From CAWEWH01 sp963812775 (GTDB taxonomy: Bacteria; Pseudomonadota; Alphaproteobacteria; Rhizobiales; Beijerinckiaceae), in contig CAWEWH010000007.1 in NCBI GenBank assembly GCA_963812775.1, positions 1,116,001 through 1,180,000 on the forward strand: a stretch of DNA of 64,000 bases, read 5' to 3'. Positions 35,022-43,488 of the stretch are shown in pieces. Position numbers and translations under genes: made by a program. Positions within the stretch are counted from its first letter, which is position 1. Each line of letters begins with the position of its first letter. A model generated the notes under the pieces. That model ran no database searches. It worked only from the letters and a program-made list of their open reading frames with translations, and was not told where the DNA came from.

Positions 35022-36122
35022 ATGGAACTCGGCTATTTCGCGATGCCTTCGCATCCGCCGGAATGCGGCTTGAAGGAAGGCCACGACTGGGACCTGCAGG
35101 TCCTGCGCTGGCTCGACGAGCTCGGCTACCAGGAAGCCTGGATCGGCGAGCACCACACCGCCCCCTGGGAGCCGCATCCCGCGCCTGACCTCCTCGTGGT
35201 CGAGGGCTTCCGTCAAACCAAGAACCTCCGCATCGGCCCGGGCGGATTTCTGCTGCCGTATCACCATCCGGCTGAGCTCGCGAACCGCATCGCGATGCTC
35301 GATCACCTGTCCGGCGGCCGCTTGAACTTCGGCGTTGCCGCCAGCGGCCTGCCCAGCGACTGGGCGATGTTCAATGTCGACGGCATGGCGGGACAGAACC
35401 GCGATATGACGCGGGAGTCGCTCGAGATCATCCTGCGGCTGTGGTCCGAGGACGCGCCGTTCACCCACAAGGGCAAATTCTGGACGGTGAACAAGCCCGA
35501 GACGATGTTCGGCTTCCTCAAGCCGCATCTGAAGCCGCTGCAGGCGCCGCACCCGCCGATCGGCGTGGCAGGCTTGAACAAGAGCTCGGACACCCTGAAG
35601 CTCGCGGGCGAGCACGGCTACATTCCCATGAGTCTCAACCTCAATCCGGGTTACGTCGCGGCGCACTGGGAATCGGTGGAGGCCGGCGCGGCGAAGACCG
35701 GCCGCAAGCCCAATCGCCAGGATTGGCGGATGGTGCGCGAGGTCTTCGTCGCCGACACCGACGCCGAGGCCATGAAGCTGTCGGTCGGCGACATGATGGG
35801 CCGCATGATGACCGAGTATTTCCTGCCGTTGCTGGAGCAATTCGGCTTCAAGGACTTCCTCAAGCACGCCCCTGATGTGCCGGACAGCGACGTGACGGCG
35901 GACTACTGCGCCAAGCACAACTGGATCGTCGGCTCGCCGGCGACCTGTGCGGAGAAGCTCGAGGCCATCTACCGCGAGGTCGGCGGCTTCGGCGCGCTCC
36001 TGGTGTTCGGCTTCGACTACAAGCACAAGCCGGAAGCCTGGCACAATTCGCTGCGGCTCTTGAAGAACGAGGTCATGCCGCGCCTCAAGCACCTCGGACC
36101 AAATCTGGAGCGCGCTGCCTGA
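35022..36122 (+). CDS. LLM-class flavin-dependent oxidoreductase
   Basis: Bacterial-luciferase-like monooxygenase of 366 residues, which uses reduced FMN or F420 supplied by a partner. It opens MELGYFAMPSHPPECGLKEG; IGEHHTAPWEPHPAPDLLV and LDHLSGGRLNFGVAASGLPS are the flavin and substrate loops of the LuxA/alkanal group. AGGAGG lies 6 nt upstream of the ATG. It is one of two such genes around the P450, suggesting oxidation of a shared hydrophobic substrate. Confidence 0.88.
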   Translation: MELGYFAMPSHPPECGLKEGHDWDLQVLRWLDELGYQEAWIGEHHTAPWEPHPAPDLLVVEGFRQTKNLRIGPGGFLLPYHHPAELANRIAMLDHLSGGRLNFGVAASGLPSDWAMFNVDGMAGQNRDMTRESLEIILRLWSEDAPFTHKGKFWTVNKPETMFGFLKPHLKPLQAPHPPIGVAGLNKSSDTLKLAGEHGYIPMSLNLNPGYVAAHWESVEAGAAKTGRKPNRQDWRMVREVFVADTDAEAMKLSVGDMMGRMMTEYFLPLLEQFGFKDFLKHAPDVPDSDVTADYCAKHNWIVGSPATCAEKLEAIYREVGGFGALLVFGFDYKHKPEAWHNSLRLLKNEVMPRLKHLGPNLERAA

Positions 36123-36180
36123 ACGATGTCTCACGAGCGCGGAATGGCGGTCGCCATTCCGCGTTTTCTCGACGGCTGCC

Positions 36181-37425
36181 TCAATGCGCCACGATGCGCA
36201 CGGGCAGCTCGCGGATGCCGCGGATGAAGTTCGAGTAGAGGCGCCGCGGCGGGCCCATCACCTCGATGTCGAGGTCACGCGCGAGGATCTCTTCCCACAG
36301 GATGCGCAGCTGCAAGTCCGCCAGCCGGTCGCCGACGCAACGATGGATGCCGGCGCCATACGAGAGATGCTGCCGGGGTTTGGCGCGGTCGACGATGAAG
36401 GCCTCGGGGTTGTCGATGACGCTCTCGTCGCGATTGCCCGAGACGTACCACATCACCACCTTGTCGCCCTCGCGGATCTGCCGGCCGGCAAGCTCGGCGT
36501 CGCGGCTCGCCGTGCGGCGCATGTGGATGACCGGCGTCTGATAGCGGATGGTCTCCGCCACGAGGCTCGGCACGAGGCTGGGATTGGCTCTCAGCTTGGC
36601 AAGCTCGCCGGGATTTTCGGACAGCGCCAGTAGACCGCCCGACATCGAGTTGCGTGTCGTGTCATTGCCGCCGACGATGAGAAGCCCCATGTTGCCGACG
36701 AATTCCCGGTCGGGCATGTCGCGCGTCTCCTCGCCATGCGCCATCATGGAGATGAGATCGAATTTCAGCGGCGCCTTGGCACGCTCGTTCCACAGATTCT
36801 TGAAGTACTCGCCCATGCGCATAAGCTCGGCAAAGCGCTCCTCCTCGGTGCGCATGATGGCGTCCGGCGCCTTGACGTTGCAGACGGCGACATCCGACCA
36901 GTAGGTGAGCTTGCGCCGCTCCTCCCACGGGAAGTCGAAGAGCGTCGCCAGCATCATCGTGGTCAATTCGATGGAGACCTTGTCGACCCAGTCGAAGGTT
37001 TCGTTGCGCGGTAGGCCATCGAGCACGGCGCGGGTTCGCTCCCTGATGGTGACCTCGTAGCTCGCAAGCGCGTTGGGGGCCGCGACCGGCGCCACCGTCT
37101 TGCGCTGCGCCGTATGGCGCGGCTGGTCCATGCGGATGAAGTTGGGCAGCCTCACGGAGGCGGGCTGATCGATGACTTGGATGCCGCCGAGCTCGGAGGA
37201 ATAGGTGGCGTGGTCGAGCTCCACCGCCATGATGTCGGAGTAGCGCGTCACCGACCAATAGGGGCCGTAGGCGCTCTCCGGACAGTAGTGGACCGGGTCC
37301 TCGCGGCGCAGGCGCGCGAAGAGCGGTTGCCACTCGTCGTTCTGGTAGAGCGCAGGGTCGGAGACGTCGATCGACGCCAGCGGTTGCGGCGCGCCATCGC
37401 GCTCAGCCAGGGCTGCGTTCGTCAC
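36181..37425 (-). CDS. Cytochrome P450, GTG start
   Basis: Haem-thiolate monooxygenase of 414 residues. The haem loop is HLSYGAGIHRCVGDRLA with the axial cysteine; the I-helix oxygen-binding motif is GGNDTTRN; the K-helix ExxR is in ETIRYQTPVIHMRR. The substrate side resembles CYP124/125/142-type sterol and lipid hydroxylases (IREGDKVVMWYVSGNRDE). GTG 37,425 is preceded by GGAGGAAGACC, which decides the start although the frame stays open far upstream. Electron donors are not encoded nearby. Divergent from the second luciferase-like gene. Confidence 0.92.
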   Translation of the reverse strand: MTNAALAERDGAPQPLASIDVSDPALYQNDEWQPLFARLRREDPVHYCPESAYGPYWSVTRYSDIMAVELDHATYSSELGGIQVIDQPASVRLPNFIRMDQPRHTAQRKTVAPVAAPNALASYEVTIRERTRAVLDGLPRNETFDWVDKVSIELTTMMLATLFDFPWEERRKLTYWSDVAVCNVKAPDAIMRTEEERFAELMRMGEYFKNLWNERAKAPLKFDLISMMAHGEETRDMPDREFVGNMGLLIVGGNDTTRNSMSGGLLALSENPGELAKLRANPSLVPSLVAETIRYQTPVIHMRRTASRDAELAGRQIREGDKVVMWYVSGNRDESVIDNPEAFIVDRAKPRQHLSYGAGIHRCVGDRLADLQLRILWEEILARDLDIEVMGPPRRLYSNFIRGIRELPVRIVAH

Positions 37426-37608
37426 GGTCTTCCTCCTCGATGCGGGCCGGCTCCGGCACTTGTCTTTGGCGGACGATAATCCGGAATGGCGGCGCGGCAA
37501 GAGGCCTTGGCTGCATAGGTGGGCGCCGCCGCGCAACTTGACGGTCCAGGCCCGGCCGATAACGTGTCTCTCGCCAAGTATGCGCCTCGCCGCTCCACGC
37601 AGCACGCC

Positions 37609-38589
37609 ATGACCCTCCCTCTCGACAAGGTCCTGAGAACTGGCGTGCAGACCCTGTTGCGGCGCACGGAGCCGGCGGGTGCGCCGTGGACACCGACCCT
37701 CGACGATCTCGTGAAGAGCGTAGAGCAGGTCGACCGGCTTGGCTTCAATTCTCTCTGGTGCGGCGACCACATCGCCTTCACGATCCCGTTCCTCGACCCC
37801 TTCATCCAGATTGCGCAGGCCGCCGCCGTCAGCCGGCGGCTGACCTTCGGCACCGCCGTCTACCTGCTGCCGTTGCGTCACCCCACGCCGGTCGCCAAGC
37901 AGGTGGCCACCCTCGACCACCTGACCGGCGGGCGTTTCATCTTCGGCGTCGGCATCGGTGGCGAGTTCCCGAAGGAATACGAGAGTTGCGGCGTGCCCAT
38001 CAAGGAGCGCGGCGCGCGTCTTGGCGAAGCGATTGAAGTCATTCGCAAGCTGTGGACTGGCGAGAAAGTCTCGCACAACGGTCGCTTCCATCGCTTCGAG
38101 GACGTATGCATGACGCCGACGCCTCTGCAGCCCGGCGGACCGCCGATCTGGTGCGGCGGTCGCTCCGAGGCAGCGCTGCGGCGCGCCGCGCGCCTTGCCG
38201 ACGGCTGGTACTCCTACGCCGTATCGCCGCAGATGTTCGCCAAGGGACTGCTGACGATCGAGGCTGCCGCCGAAGAGGCCGGGCGCCGCCTCGAGCGATT
38301 TGGCACGGCGCATCTCGTCTTCACGCGCATCGACGACAGCTACGAGCGCGCCCTCGACACTGCCGCCGACGCGCTCAGCTTCCGCTATGCCATGAACATG
38401 CGTCCAGCCACCGAGCGCTATGGGGCGATCGGCACCCCTGGCCAGGTCGCCGAGAAGGTGCGGGAATTTCACGCCGCCGGGGTTCGGCACCTTTGCTTCG
38501 ACATCGTCGGGCCCCATGAGCAGCGCGGCGCGCAACTCGAGCGGCTCGCGGCAGAGGTCCGGCCGCTCATCAAGGACTTGATCACCTAG
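37609..38589 (+). CDS. LLM-class flavin-dependent oxidoreductase (TIGR03619-like)
   Basis: Second luciferase-like protein, about 326 residues. Barrel motifs LDDLVKSVEQVDRLGFNSLW, LDHLTGGRFIFGVGIGGEFP and CGGRSEAALRRAARLADGWY are typical of the F420/FMN-dependent group. ATG 37,609 was chosen by family length, though no strong ribosome site precedes it; a GTG at 37,564 is possible. It shares the 184-base divergent region with the P450, so the two may be co-regulated. Confidence 0.87.
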   Translation: MTLPLDKVLRTGVQTLLRRTEPAGAPWTPTLDDLVKSVEQVDRLGFNSLWCGDHIAFTIPFLDPFIQIAQAAAVSRRLTFGTAVYLLPLRHPTPVAKQVATLDHLTGGRFIFGVGIGGEFPKEYESCGVPIKERGARLGEAIEVIRKLWTGEKVSHNGRFHRFEDVCMTPTPLQPGGPPIWCGGRSEAALRRAARLADGWYSYAVSPQMFAKGLLTIEAAAEEAGRRLERFGTAHLVFTRIDDSYERALDTAADALSFRYAMNMRPATERYGAIGTPGQVAEKVREFHAAGVRHLCFDIVGPHEQRGAQLERLAAEVRPLIKDLIT

Positions 38590-38604
38590 GGAGCAAGAGA
38601 GGGA

Positions 38605-38856
38605 TCAGCGTGACAGGCGCCGTGCATTGCGCCGCACGCGCGTGCGGTATTTCCTGACGGCGGCGCGAGGGCCCTCGCCGAGCCCGGCGCCAACCACGAC
38701 GTTGGCGCCGACCACGCCCTTCTCGACGACCATGCGCACGGCTTCCGCATTGGCGGCGGCCCCACCCTGGGCCAAACGAGTGAGGCGCAGCAGCATGACG
38801 CGCTGCGCCTCCAATGCGAGAAGGCCGGCCTCGAAGGACAGCTTCCACCAGATCAT
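38605..38856 (-). CDS. Small conserved-looking hypothetical protein
   Basis: 83-residue protein, MIWWKLSFEAGLLALEAQRV at the start, a helical amphipathic middle and a strongly basic tail (RKYRTRVRRNARRLSR). I do not recognise a named family, although short proteins with this MIWWK opening occur in Rhizobiales. A purine-rich site (AGAGGCGG) precedes the ATG. It lies 35 nt downstream of the SMP-30 gene on the same strand. Confidence 0.6.
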   Translation of the reverse strand: MIWWKLSFEAGLLALEAQRVMLLRLTRLAQGGAAANAEAVRMVVEKGVVGANVVVGAGLGEGPRAAVRKYRTRVRRNARRLSR

Positions 38857-38891
38857 GCCCGCCTCTTTCGCCCCCTCGCCCGCCTGTCAGC

Positions 38892-40121
38892 TCAGCCTGG
38901 CGCCGCCCCTTGCGTGTTCACGTAGACCGCATAGATGGACTGGCTCGCCGCCATGAACAGCCGGTTGCGCTTCGGCCCGCCGAAGCAGACGTTGCCGCAG
39001 ATTTCCGGCAGGCGGATGCGGCCGATGAGCTTGCCGGCGGGGTTGTAGACGGTGACGCCGCTGTAGCCGAGCGCCCGGCCAGCATTGCTCGAGCACCAGA
39101 CGTTGCCGTCGACATCACAGCGCACGCCGTCGGGACCACACTTCACGCCATCGACCATGAAGTCGCTGAACAGCTTTCCGTTCGACAGCTTGTTGTCGGC
39201 GCCCACGTCGAACACGTGCATATCGCCTTTGCCACCGGCGCCCGTGTCGCCCGGGCCCTTGCCGGTGCTCGCAACGTAGAGCCTCTTGTAGTCCGGCGAG
39301 AAGCAGAGCCCGTTGGGATCAGGAACCTGATCCTCGGTCACGACGAGGTCGACGCGGCCGCTCGGGTCGATGCGGTAGCAGTTGGTCGGCAGCTCTCGCT
39401 TGGCATCGCCGATCCCCGCCGGCTGGCCGAGCTTCGGCTTCAGGCGCCCGGCGGCGTTGCTCGGGCCACCGGCCGCATCGGGGGCGCCCTCATAGAGCTG
39501 GCCGCCATAGGGCGGGTCGGTGAACCAGTAGCTGCCGTCCGGATGCGGCACGACATCGTTGGGTGAGTTGAGCCGCTTGCCGTTGTAGCTGTCGGCCAGC
39601 ACCGTCACCGAGCCGTCGAGCTCGTAGCGCACGACGCGGCGCGTCAGGTGCTCGCACGACAGCTGCCGGCCCTGGAAATCGAAGCTGTTGCCGTTGCTGT
39701 TGTTGGACGGGTAGCGCAGCACGCTCACGTGCCCGTCCTCCTCGAGCCAGCGCAATTGCCGGTTGTTGGGAATGTCGCTCCAGACGAGATAGCGGCCTTG
39801 CGCGTTCCAGGCGGGGCCCTCCGACCAGAGCGCTCCGGTCCACAGCCGCTGGATGGCGCTGTTGGGCTGCGCGTAGCCGTTGAAGACCGGATCGACGGCG
39901 AGCACGTCCGGATCGGTGAAATAGGTGGTGGGGGCGCCACGCCGGCTGAAGTCGCGCGGCGGATTGGTAACGACGCTTGCCGGGTTTCCCGCTCCGGAAG
40001 GCGCCTGGGCGTAGACCTTGTGCGAAGCCAGCGCGACGGCGCCGGCCCCCATTGTCGCCATCACCGCCCGCCGGGACAGCGTGCCCCGAATATCCCTGTT
40101 GAACGTATCCTGCCTACCCAT
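38892..40121 (-). CDS. Exported SMP-30/gluconolactonase family protein
   Basis: Beta-propeller lactonase of about 409 residues. The N-terminus has a twin-arginine signal (SRRAVMATMGAGAVALASHK) ending near AQA, so the enzyme acts in the periplasm. Propeller signatures SEGPAWNAQGRYLVWSDIP, LNSPNDVVPHPDGSYWFTDP and PDPNGLCFSPDYKRLYVAST hold the metal-ligand Glu, Asn and Asp residues. The ATG at 40,121 follows a strong AAGGAGGAACTC. It probably hydrolyses a sugar or aromatic lactone. Confidence 0.9.
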   Translation of the reverse strand: MGRQDTFNRDIRGTLSRRAVMATMGAGAVALASHKVYAQAPSGAGNPASVVTNPPRDFSRRGAPTTYFTDPDVLAVDPVFNGYAQPNSAIQRLWTGALWSEGPAWNAQGRYLVWSDIPNNRQLRWLEEDGHVSVLRYPSNNSNGNSFDFQGRQLSCEHLTRRVVRYELDGSVTVLADSYNGKRLNSPNDVVPHPDGSYWFTDPPYGGQLYEGAPDAAGGPSNAAGRLKPKLGQPAGIGDAKRELPTNCYRIDPSGRVDLVVTEDQVPDPNGLCFSPDYKRLYVASTGKGPGDTGAGGKGDMHVFDVGADNKLSNGKLFSDFMVDGVKCGPDGVRCDVDGNVWCSSNAGRALGYSGVTVYNPAGKLIGRIRLPEICGNVCFGGPKRNRLFMAASQSIYAVYVNTQGAAPG

Positions 40122-40238
40122 GAGTTCCTCCTTCTTGAGAGGTTGAACGCCCATGGGACTATCGGCCATTGTGGGTCGAAATGCGGCCGGCCGCGCCTCC
40201 GCGCCTGCCGGGCGTTGGGAGATGGTATCGGCGTCGTG

Positions 40239-41012
40239 CTAGGCGCCGCCGACCACATGGCGGCCGGAGGGCGTCTGCTCGACCTCGAGCGCAATGCCAT
40301 AGAGCCGGCTCAGCCGCTGCGCCGTCAGCATCGCGGCGGCCGGCCCCATCTCGAACGGGCCGCGCGGTCCAAGCAGCGCGACGCAGTCGGCGATGGCGAA
40401 GGCCTGCTCGGGCTCGTGCGTCGAGACCAGGATGGCGCGGCCGTCGCCGGCCAGCGCCCGGACCTTGTCGAGGACGAGAATGCGGTTGGCGAGGTCGAGA
40501 CTGGCGGTCGGCTCGTCCATGACGACGATTCCGGCCTGCTGCGCCAACGCCCGTGCGATCAGGACGAGCTGCCGCTGGCCGCCGGAAATGCGCGTTGAAT
40601 CCCTCTCGGCAAGAGCGGCGATGCCGAGCGCGTCGAGCGCCGCCGCGGCGATGTCGAAATCCGCCCGGCGCGGTTGGCCGAAGGGGCCGAGATAGGCGGT
40701 GCGCCCCATGACCACGAGATCGAGGACGGTGTAGGTGAAGTCGGGTGGCGAGGCCTGCGGCACGTAGCCGAGCTGACGCGCGACGGCGGCGCGGGAGAGG
40801 CCGGCGAGATCAGCGCCGCCAATCTCGATCGTTCCGGCGAGCGCCGGGATCAAGCCGAGCAGCGTCTTGAACAGCGTCGTCTTGCCGACGCCGTTCGGCC
40901 CGAGCAGGCACGTGATGGTGCCCGGCTTCAGGGCGAGATCGATGCCGCCTGCCACCGCGGTGCCGCCGTAGCCGACGGTGAGGCCGCGGGCGTCGAGCAT
41001 GGCGACGGTCAT
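40239..41012 (-). CDS. ABC importer ATPase (BtuD/FecE-like, probable molybdate/tungstate)
   Basis: ATP-binding subunit of 257 residues. Walker A GPNGVGKTT, Q-loop YVPQASPPDF, signature ISGGQRQLVLIARAL, Walker B GIVVMDEPTASLD and the switch His in STHEPEQAF are intact. The ATG at 41,012 overlaps the permease stop (ATGA) and follows GGAGG. Fold and neighbours place it in the BtuCD/FecCD (type II) importer class. Last of the four-gene Mop operon controlled by the Mo-box at 43,301, so molybdate or tungstate is the likely cargo. Confidence 0.92.
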   Translation of the reverse strand: MTVAMLDARGLTVGYGGTAVAGGIDLALKPGTITCLLGPNGVGKTTLFKTLLGLIPALAGTIEIGGADLAGLSRAAVARQLGYVPQASPPDFTYTVLDLVVMGRTAYLGPFGQPRRADFDIAAAALDALGIAALAERDSTRISGGQRQLVLIARALAQQAGIVVMDEPTASLDLANRILVLDKVRALAGDGRAILVSTHEPEQAFAIADCVALLGPRGPFEMGPAAAMLTAQRLSRLYGIALEVEQTPSGRHVVGGA

Positions 41013-42013
41013 GGCGGCCGCCTCCGGCGCTCCCGCGCCAGGAGCCACACGAAGACGGGACCGCCGACCACCGCGGTCAAGACACCGAGCGGGATCTCGA
41101 TGCGGGCGGCGGTGCGGGCGAGCGTATCGATCGCCACCATGAAGGCGGCGCCGAGCAGGATGGCGGCCGGCAGCATGCGGTCGAAACGCGGGCCGATCAG
41201 CAGCCGGGCCATGTGCGGCACCATGAGCCCGACCCAGCCGATGACGCCCGAGATGGCGACGACGCTCGCCGTGATCAGCGTCGCCCCGGCGATGGCGATG
41301 GCGCGCAGCCGCCCGACATCGACGCCGAGCGCCCGGGCTTCGTCGTCGCCGAGCGACATGACGCCGATGCGCCAGCGCAGGAGGACGAGCGGCACGAGGC
41401 CGGCAAGCACGACGGGCGCGATGGCGGCCACGTCCGCCGCCTTGGCGCCCGCGAGGCTCCCGAGCAGCCAGAAGGTGATGGCGGGAAGCTGATCGTAGGG
41501 ATCGGCCAGGACCTTGACGAGGGAGATCGCCGCCCCCGCGAGCGCACCGACGACGATGCCCGACAGCACGAGGACCAGAAGCTGCCCGCCGGAGCGCAGC
41601 GCATGGCCGAGCGCGATGACCACCGCGACTGTCAGCAGGCCGGCCCCGAAGCCGAGAAACTGGATGGCCGCCACCGGCAGGCCGAGCAGGATGCCGACCA
41701 CCGCGCCAAGCGCCGCGCCGGTCGAGACGCCGAGGATATCGGGCGAGACAAGCGGGTTGCGGAAGAGCGTCTGATAGGTGGCGCCGGCGGCTGCCAGCGC
41801 CGCCCCCACCAGCGCCGCGGCGATAATCCGCGGGAGGCGGATGTTGAAGAGGATGATGTCGACGGTCGCGGCATCGGCGTAGCGGCAGCAGCGGCCCACA
41901 AGGGCCGCCGCCACGTCGAGAGGCGCGATGCGATAGGGCCCGACGCCGGCGGCCACGAGCACCGCCGCAACGAGCAGCGCGGCCAGCAGAGCGAGGATGG
42001 TGGCGGTGCGCAC
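41009..42013 (-). CDS. FecCD/BtuC-family ABC permease (probable molybdate/tungstate)
   Basis: Membrane subunit of 334 residues with about 10 helices. Family motifs are the N-terminal RLPRIIAAALVGAALAAAG, the RNPLVSPDILGVSTGAALG segment, and the coupling region GWVGLMVPHMARLLIGPRFD. The start is GTG at 42,013, 8 nt after the binding-protein stop. Haemophilus MolBC shows that this architecture can move molybdate. Sits between binding protein and ATPase in the operon. Confidence 0.92.
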   Translation of the reverse strand: MRTATILALLAALLVAAVLVAAGVGPYRIAPLDVAAALVGRCCRYADAATVDIILFNIRLPRIIAAALVGAALAAAGATYQTLFRNPLVSPDILGVSTGAALGAVVGILLGLPVAAIQFLGFGAGLLTVAVVIALGHALRSGGQLLVLVLSGIVVGALAGAAISLVKVLADPYDQLPAITFWLLGSLAGAKAADVAAIAPVVLAGLVPLVLLRWRIGVMSLGDDEARALGVDVGRLRAIAIAGATLITASVVAISGVIGWVGLMVPHMARLLIGPRFDRMLPAAILLGAAFMVAIDTLARTAARIEIPLGVLTAVVGGPVFVWLLARERRRRPP

Positions 42014-42021
42014 GCCGGTGC

Positions 42022-43056
42022 TCAGTGCCCTGCCCCGTCGAGTAAGCCATCGAGGTCCGGGTCGGTGAGTTCCACCTGATAGAACAGGCGGTAGAAGCCG
42101 CGAACCTCGTCGCGGAGCTTACCAGGAGCCTCGCCGGGATAGAGCGTGTGCAGCAGCCAGGTGAGCCCGACGAGGCGGTTGACCGACGGCGGCGCATCGA
42201 TGAAGCCATACGGCAGACCCGGCGCCAGGAAGACGCGGCCGGCCGCAACTGCCGGCACGGACTGCCAGGTGGGCTTGGCTGCGACTCCGGCCTTGAAGCT
42301 GCGATCAAGCGTCACGATGGCGTCGGGCGCCCAGGCGATCACCTGCTCGGGCGAGGCCGTGACGATGCCGCCCTTCTCCCGCAGACCCTCGACGACATTG
42401 ACGGCGCCGACCCGCTCGATGATCTCGGTATTGATGGAACCGCGCGAGCCGGTCTCTAGCCCGTCCGCCCCGCGTGCCAGGTAGACGCGGGGACGCTTCG
42501 ACGCCGGAACGACCGCAACGACGCGGTCGACTGCCGCGAATGTGTCCTCGGCGGCGCGCGCCAGCGTCTCGGCACGCTCGCGCACACCGAGGATGTCGCC
42601 GAGCAGCCTGAGCGCGGCTGGCGTGTTGTCGAAGCGGCCGTCGATGAGCAGGTAGGGAATCCCGGTCTGGGCCTGGACGCGATCGGCGAGCGACCGATAG
42701 GTGTCGGTAAGCGTGCCGAAGTCGATGATGACGTCGGGCTTGGCGGCGATGAGACGCTCGAGATTGAGCGTGTCGCCGCGCCCGGTGAGACGGCCGAGCT
42801 CGGGCAACTCGCGCATGGCCGGCAGCAGGAACGGCTTCTCGGCGTCACGTGGCGCCCGCACCCAGCCGATCATGGTCTGCGGTCCCAGCACATAGAGCAA
42901 GGTCGAGGCCGGCGGCCCGGCCGCGAAGACGCGCCCAATGCGGTCGGGAACCTCGACGCGCCGGCCGGCCGAATCCGTGACGGTGCGCGCCAGCGCCGGC
43001 GCGCTCGCCAGGACGGCCAGACCGACGAGAAGCGCGAGGGCGCGACGGCGGATCAT
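42022..43056 (-). CDS. ABC substrate-binding protein (FepB/BtuF fold)
   Basis: Periplasmic binding protein of 344 residues with a Sec signal peptide (RRRALALLVGLAVLASAPAL-ARTV). TVTDSAGRRVEVPDRIGRVFA and KPDVIIDFGTLTDTYRSLAD are class III binding-protein features; such proteins bind siderophores, haem, B12 or, in MolA, molybdate. It starts 5 nt after the mop stop. The coupling to Mop and the Mo-box argue for an oxyanion rather than iron. Confidence 0.88.
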   Translation of the reverse strand: MIRRRALALLVGLAVLASAPALARTVTDSAGRRVEVPDRIGRVFAAGPPASTLLYVLGPQTMIGWVRAPRDAEKPFLLPAMRELPELGRLTGRGDTLNLERLIAAKPDVIIDFGTLTDTYRSLADRVQAQTGIPYLLIDGRFDNTPAALRLLGDILGVRERAETLARAAEDTFAAVDRVVAVVPASKRPRVYLARGADGLETGSRGSINTEIIERVGAVNVVEGLREKGGIVTASPEQVIAWAPDAIVTLDRSFKAGVAAKPTWQSVPAVAAGRVFLAPGLPYGFIDAPPSVNRLVGLTWLLHTLYPGEAPGKLRDEVRGFYRLFYQVELTDPDLDGLLDGAGH

Positions 43057-43061
43057 GGCTG

Positions 43062-43274
43062 TCAGCCGTCGACGCCAACCAACACGTCGGAGGCCTTGAT
43101 GATGGCTGTCGCCGCCTGCCCCTTGGCCAGTTTCAGTTCCTCGACGGCCTCGTTGGTGATCGACGCTGTCACAACCGCGCCGCTACCGATATCGATGCGC
43201 ACATGCGACGTGGTGGCGCCCTTTACGATCCCCACAATCGTTCCCGTGAGCTGGTTGCGGGCGCTGAGCTTCAT
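43062..43274 (-). CDS. mop: Molbindin-type TOBE/Mop protein
   Basis: Stand-alone Mop domain of 70 residues that binds molybdate or tungstate in an oligomer for storage or homeostasis. MKLSARNQLTGTIVGIVKGA is the canonical start (SARNQLxGxV), followed by the HVRIDIGSGAVVTASITNEA barrel. AGGAGG lies 8 nt before the ATG. First gene of the operon with the binding protein, permease and ATPase; the Mo-box lies 27-50 nt upstream. The plus-strand side of 43,325-43,488 shows nothing else I can support. Confidence 0.92.
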   Translation of the reverse strand: MKLSARNQLTGTIVGIVKGATTSHVRIDIGSGAVVTASITNEAVEELKLAKGQAATAIIKASDVLVGVDG

Positions 43275-43300
43275 CGGCGTCCTCCTCTTGCGCGCGATAG

Positions 43301-43324
43301 CGCTATATCCGCACGACTATAACG
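43301..43324 (-). promoter_or_regulatory. ModE-type Mo-box
   Basis: Read on the minus strand: CGTTATAG, 8 nt, ATATAGCG, 24 bp in all. This matches in spacing and half-sites the known E. coli modA operator (CGTTATAT, 8 nt, ACATAACG). It would overlap the mop promoter, so molybdate-loaded ModE should repress the operon. No modE gene is in the window. Confidence 0.8.
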
Positions 43325-43488
43325 CCTTGCGCGCCGCCGCACCATGGGCGCAAGAACGCATGATGAGTGGGGCCGCTGCATCGGCAAGCACCACGGGAGC
43401 CGGCTTTATTCCGTCGCACTTTTCGTGCAGAGATAGCCCATCAAACAATCAAAACCTGTCCGCCAGCACCTGAGAAGCGAGGAAACAC

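Noticed and set aside
36181..38535. A 784-codon open frame containing the P450.
   Set aside because: GTG 37,425 with GGAGGAAG fits the P450 start; the rest is antisense to the luciferase-like gene at 37,609.
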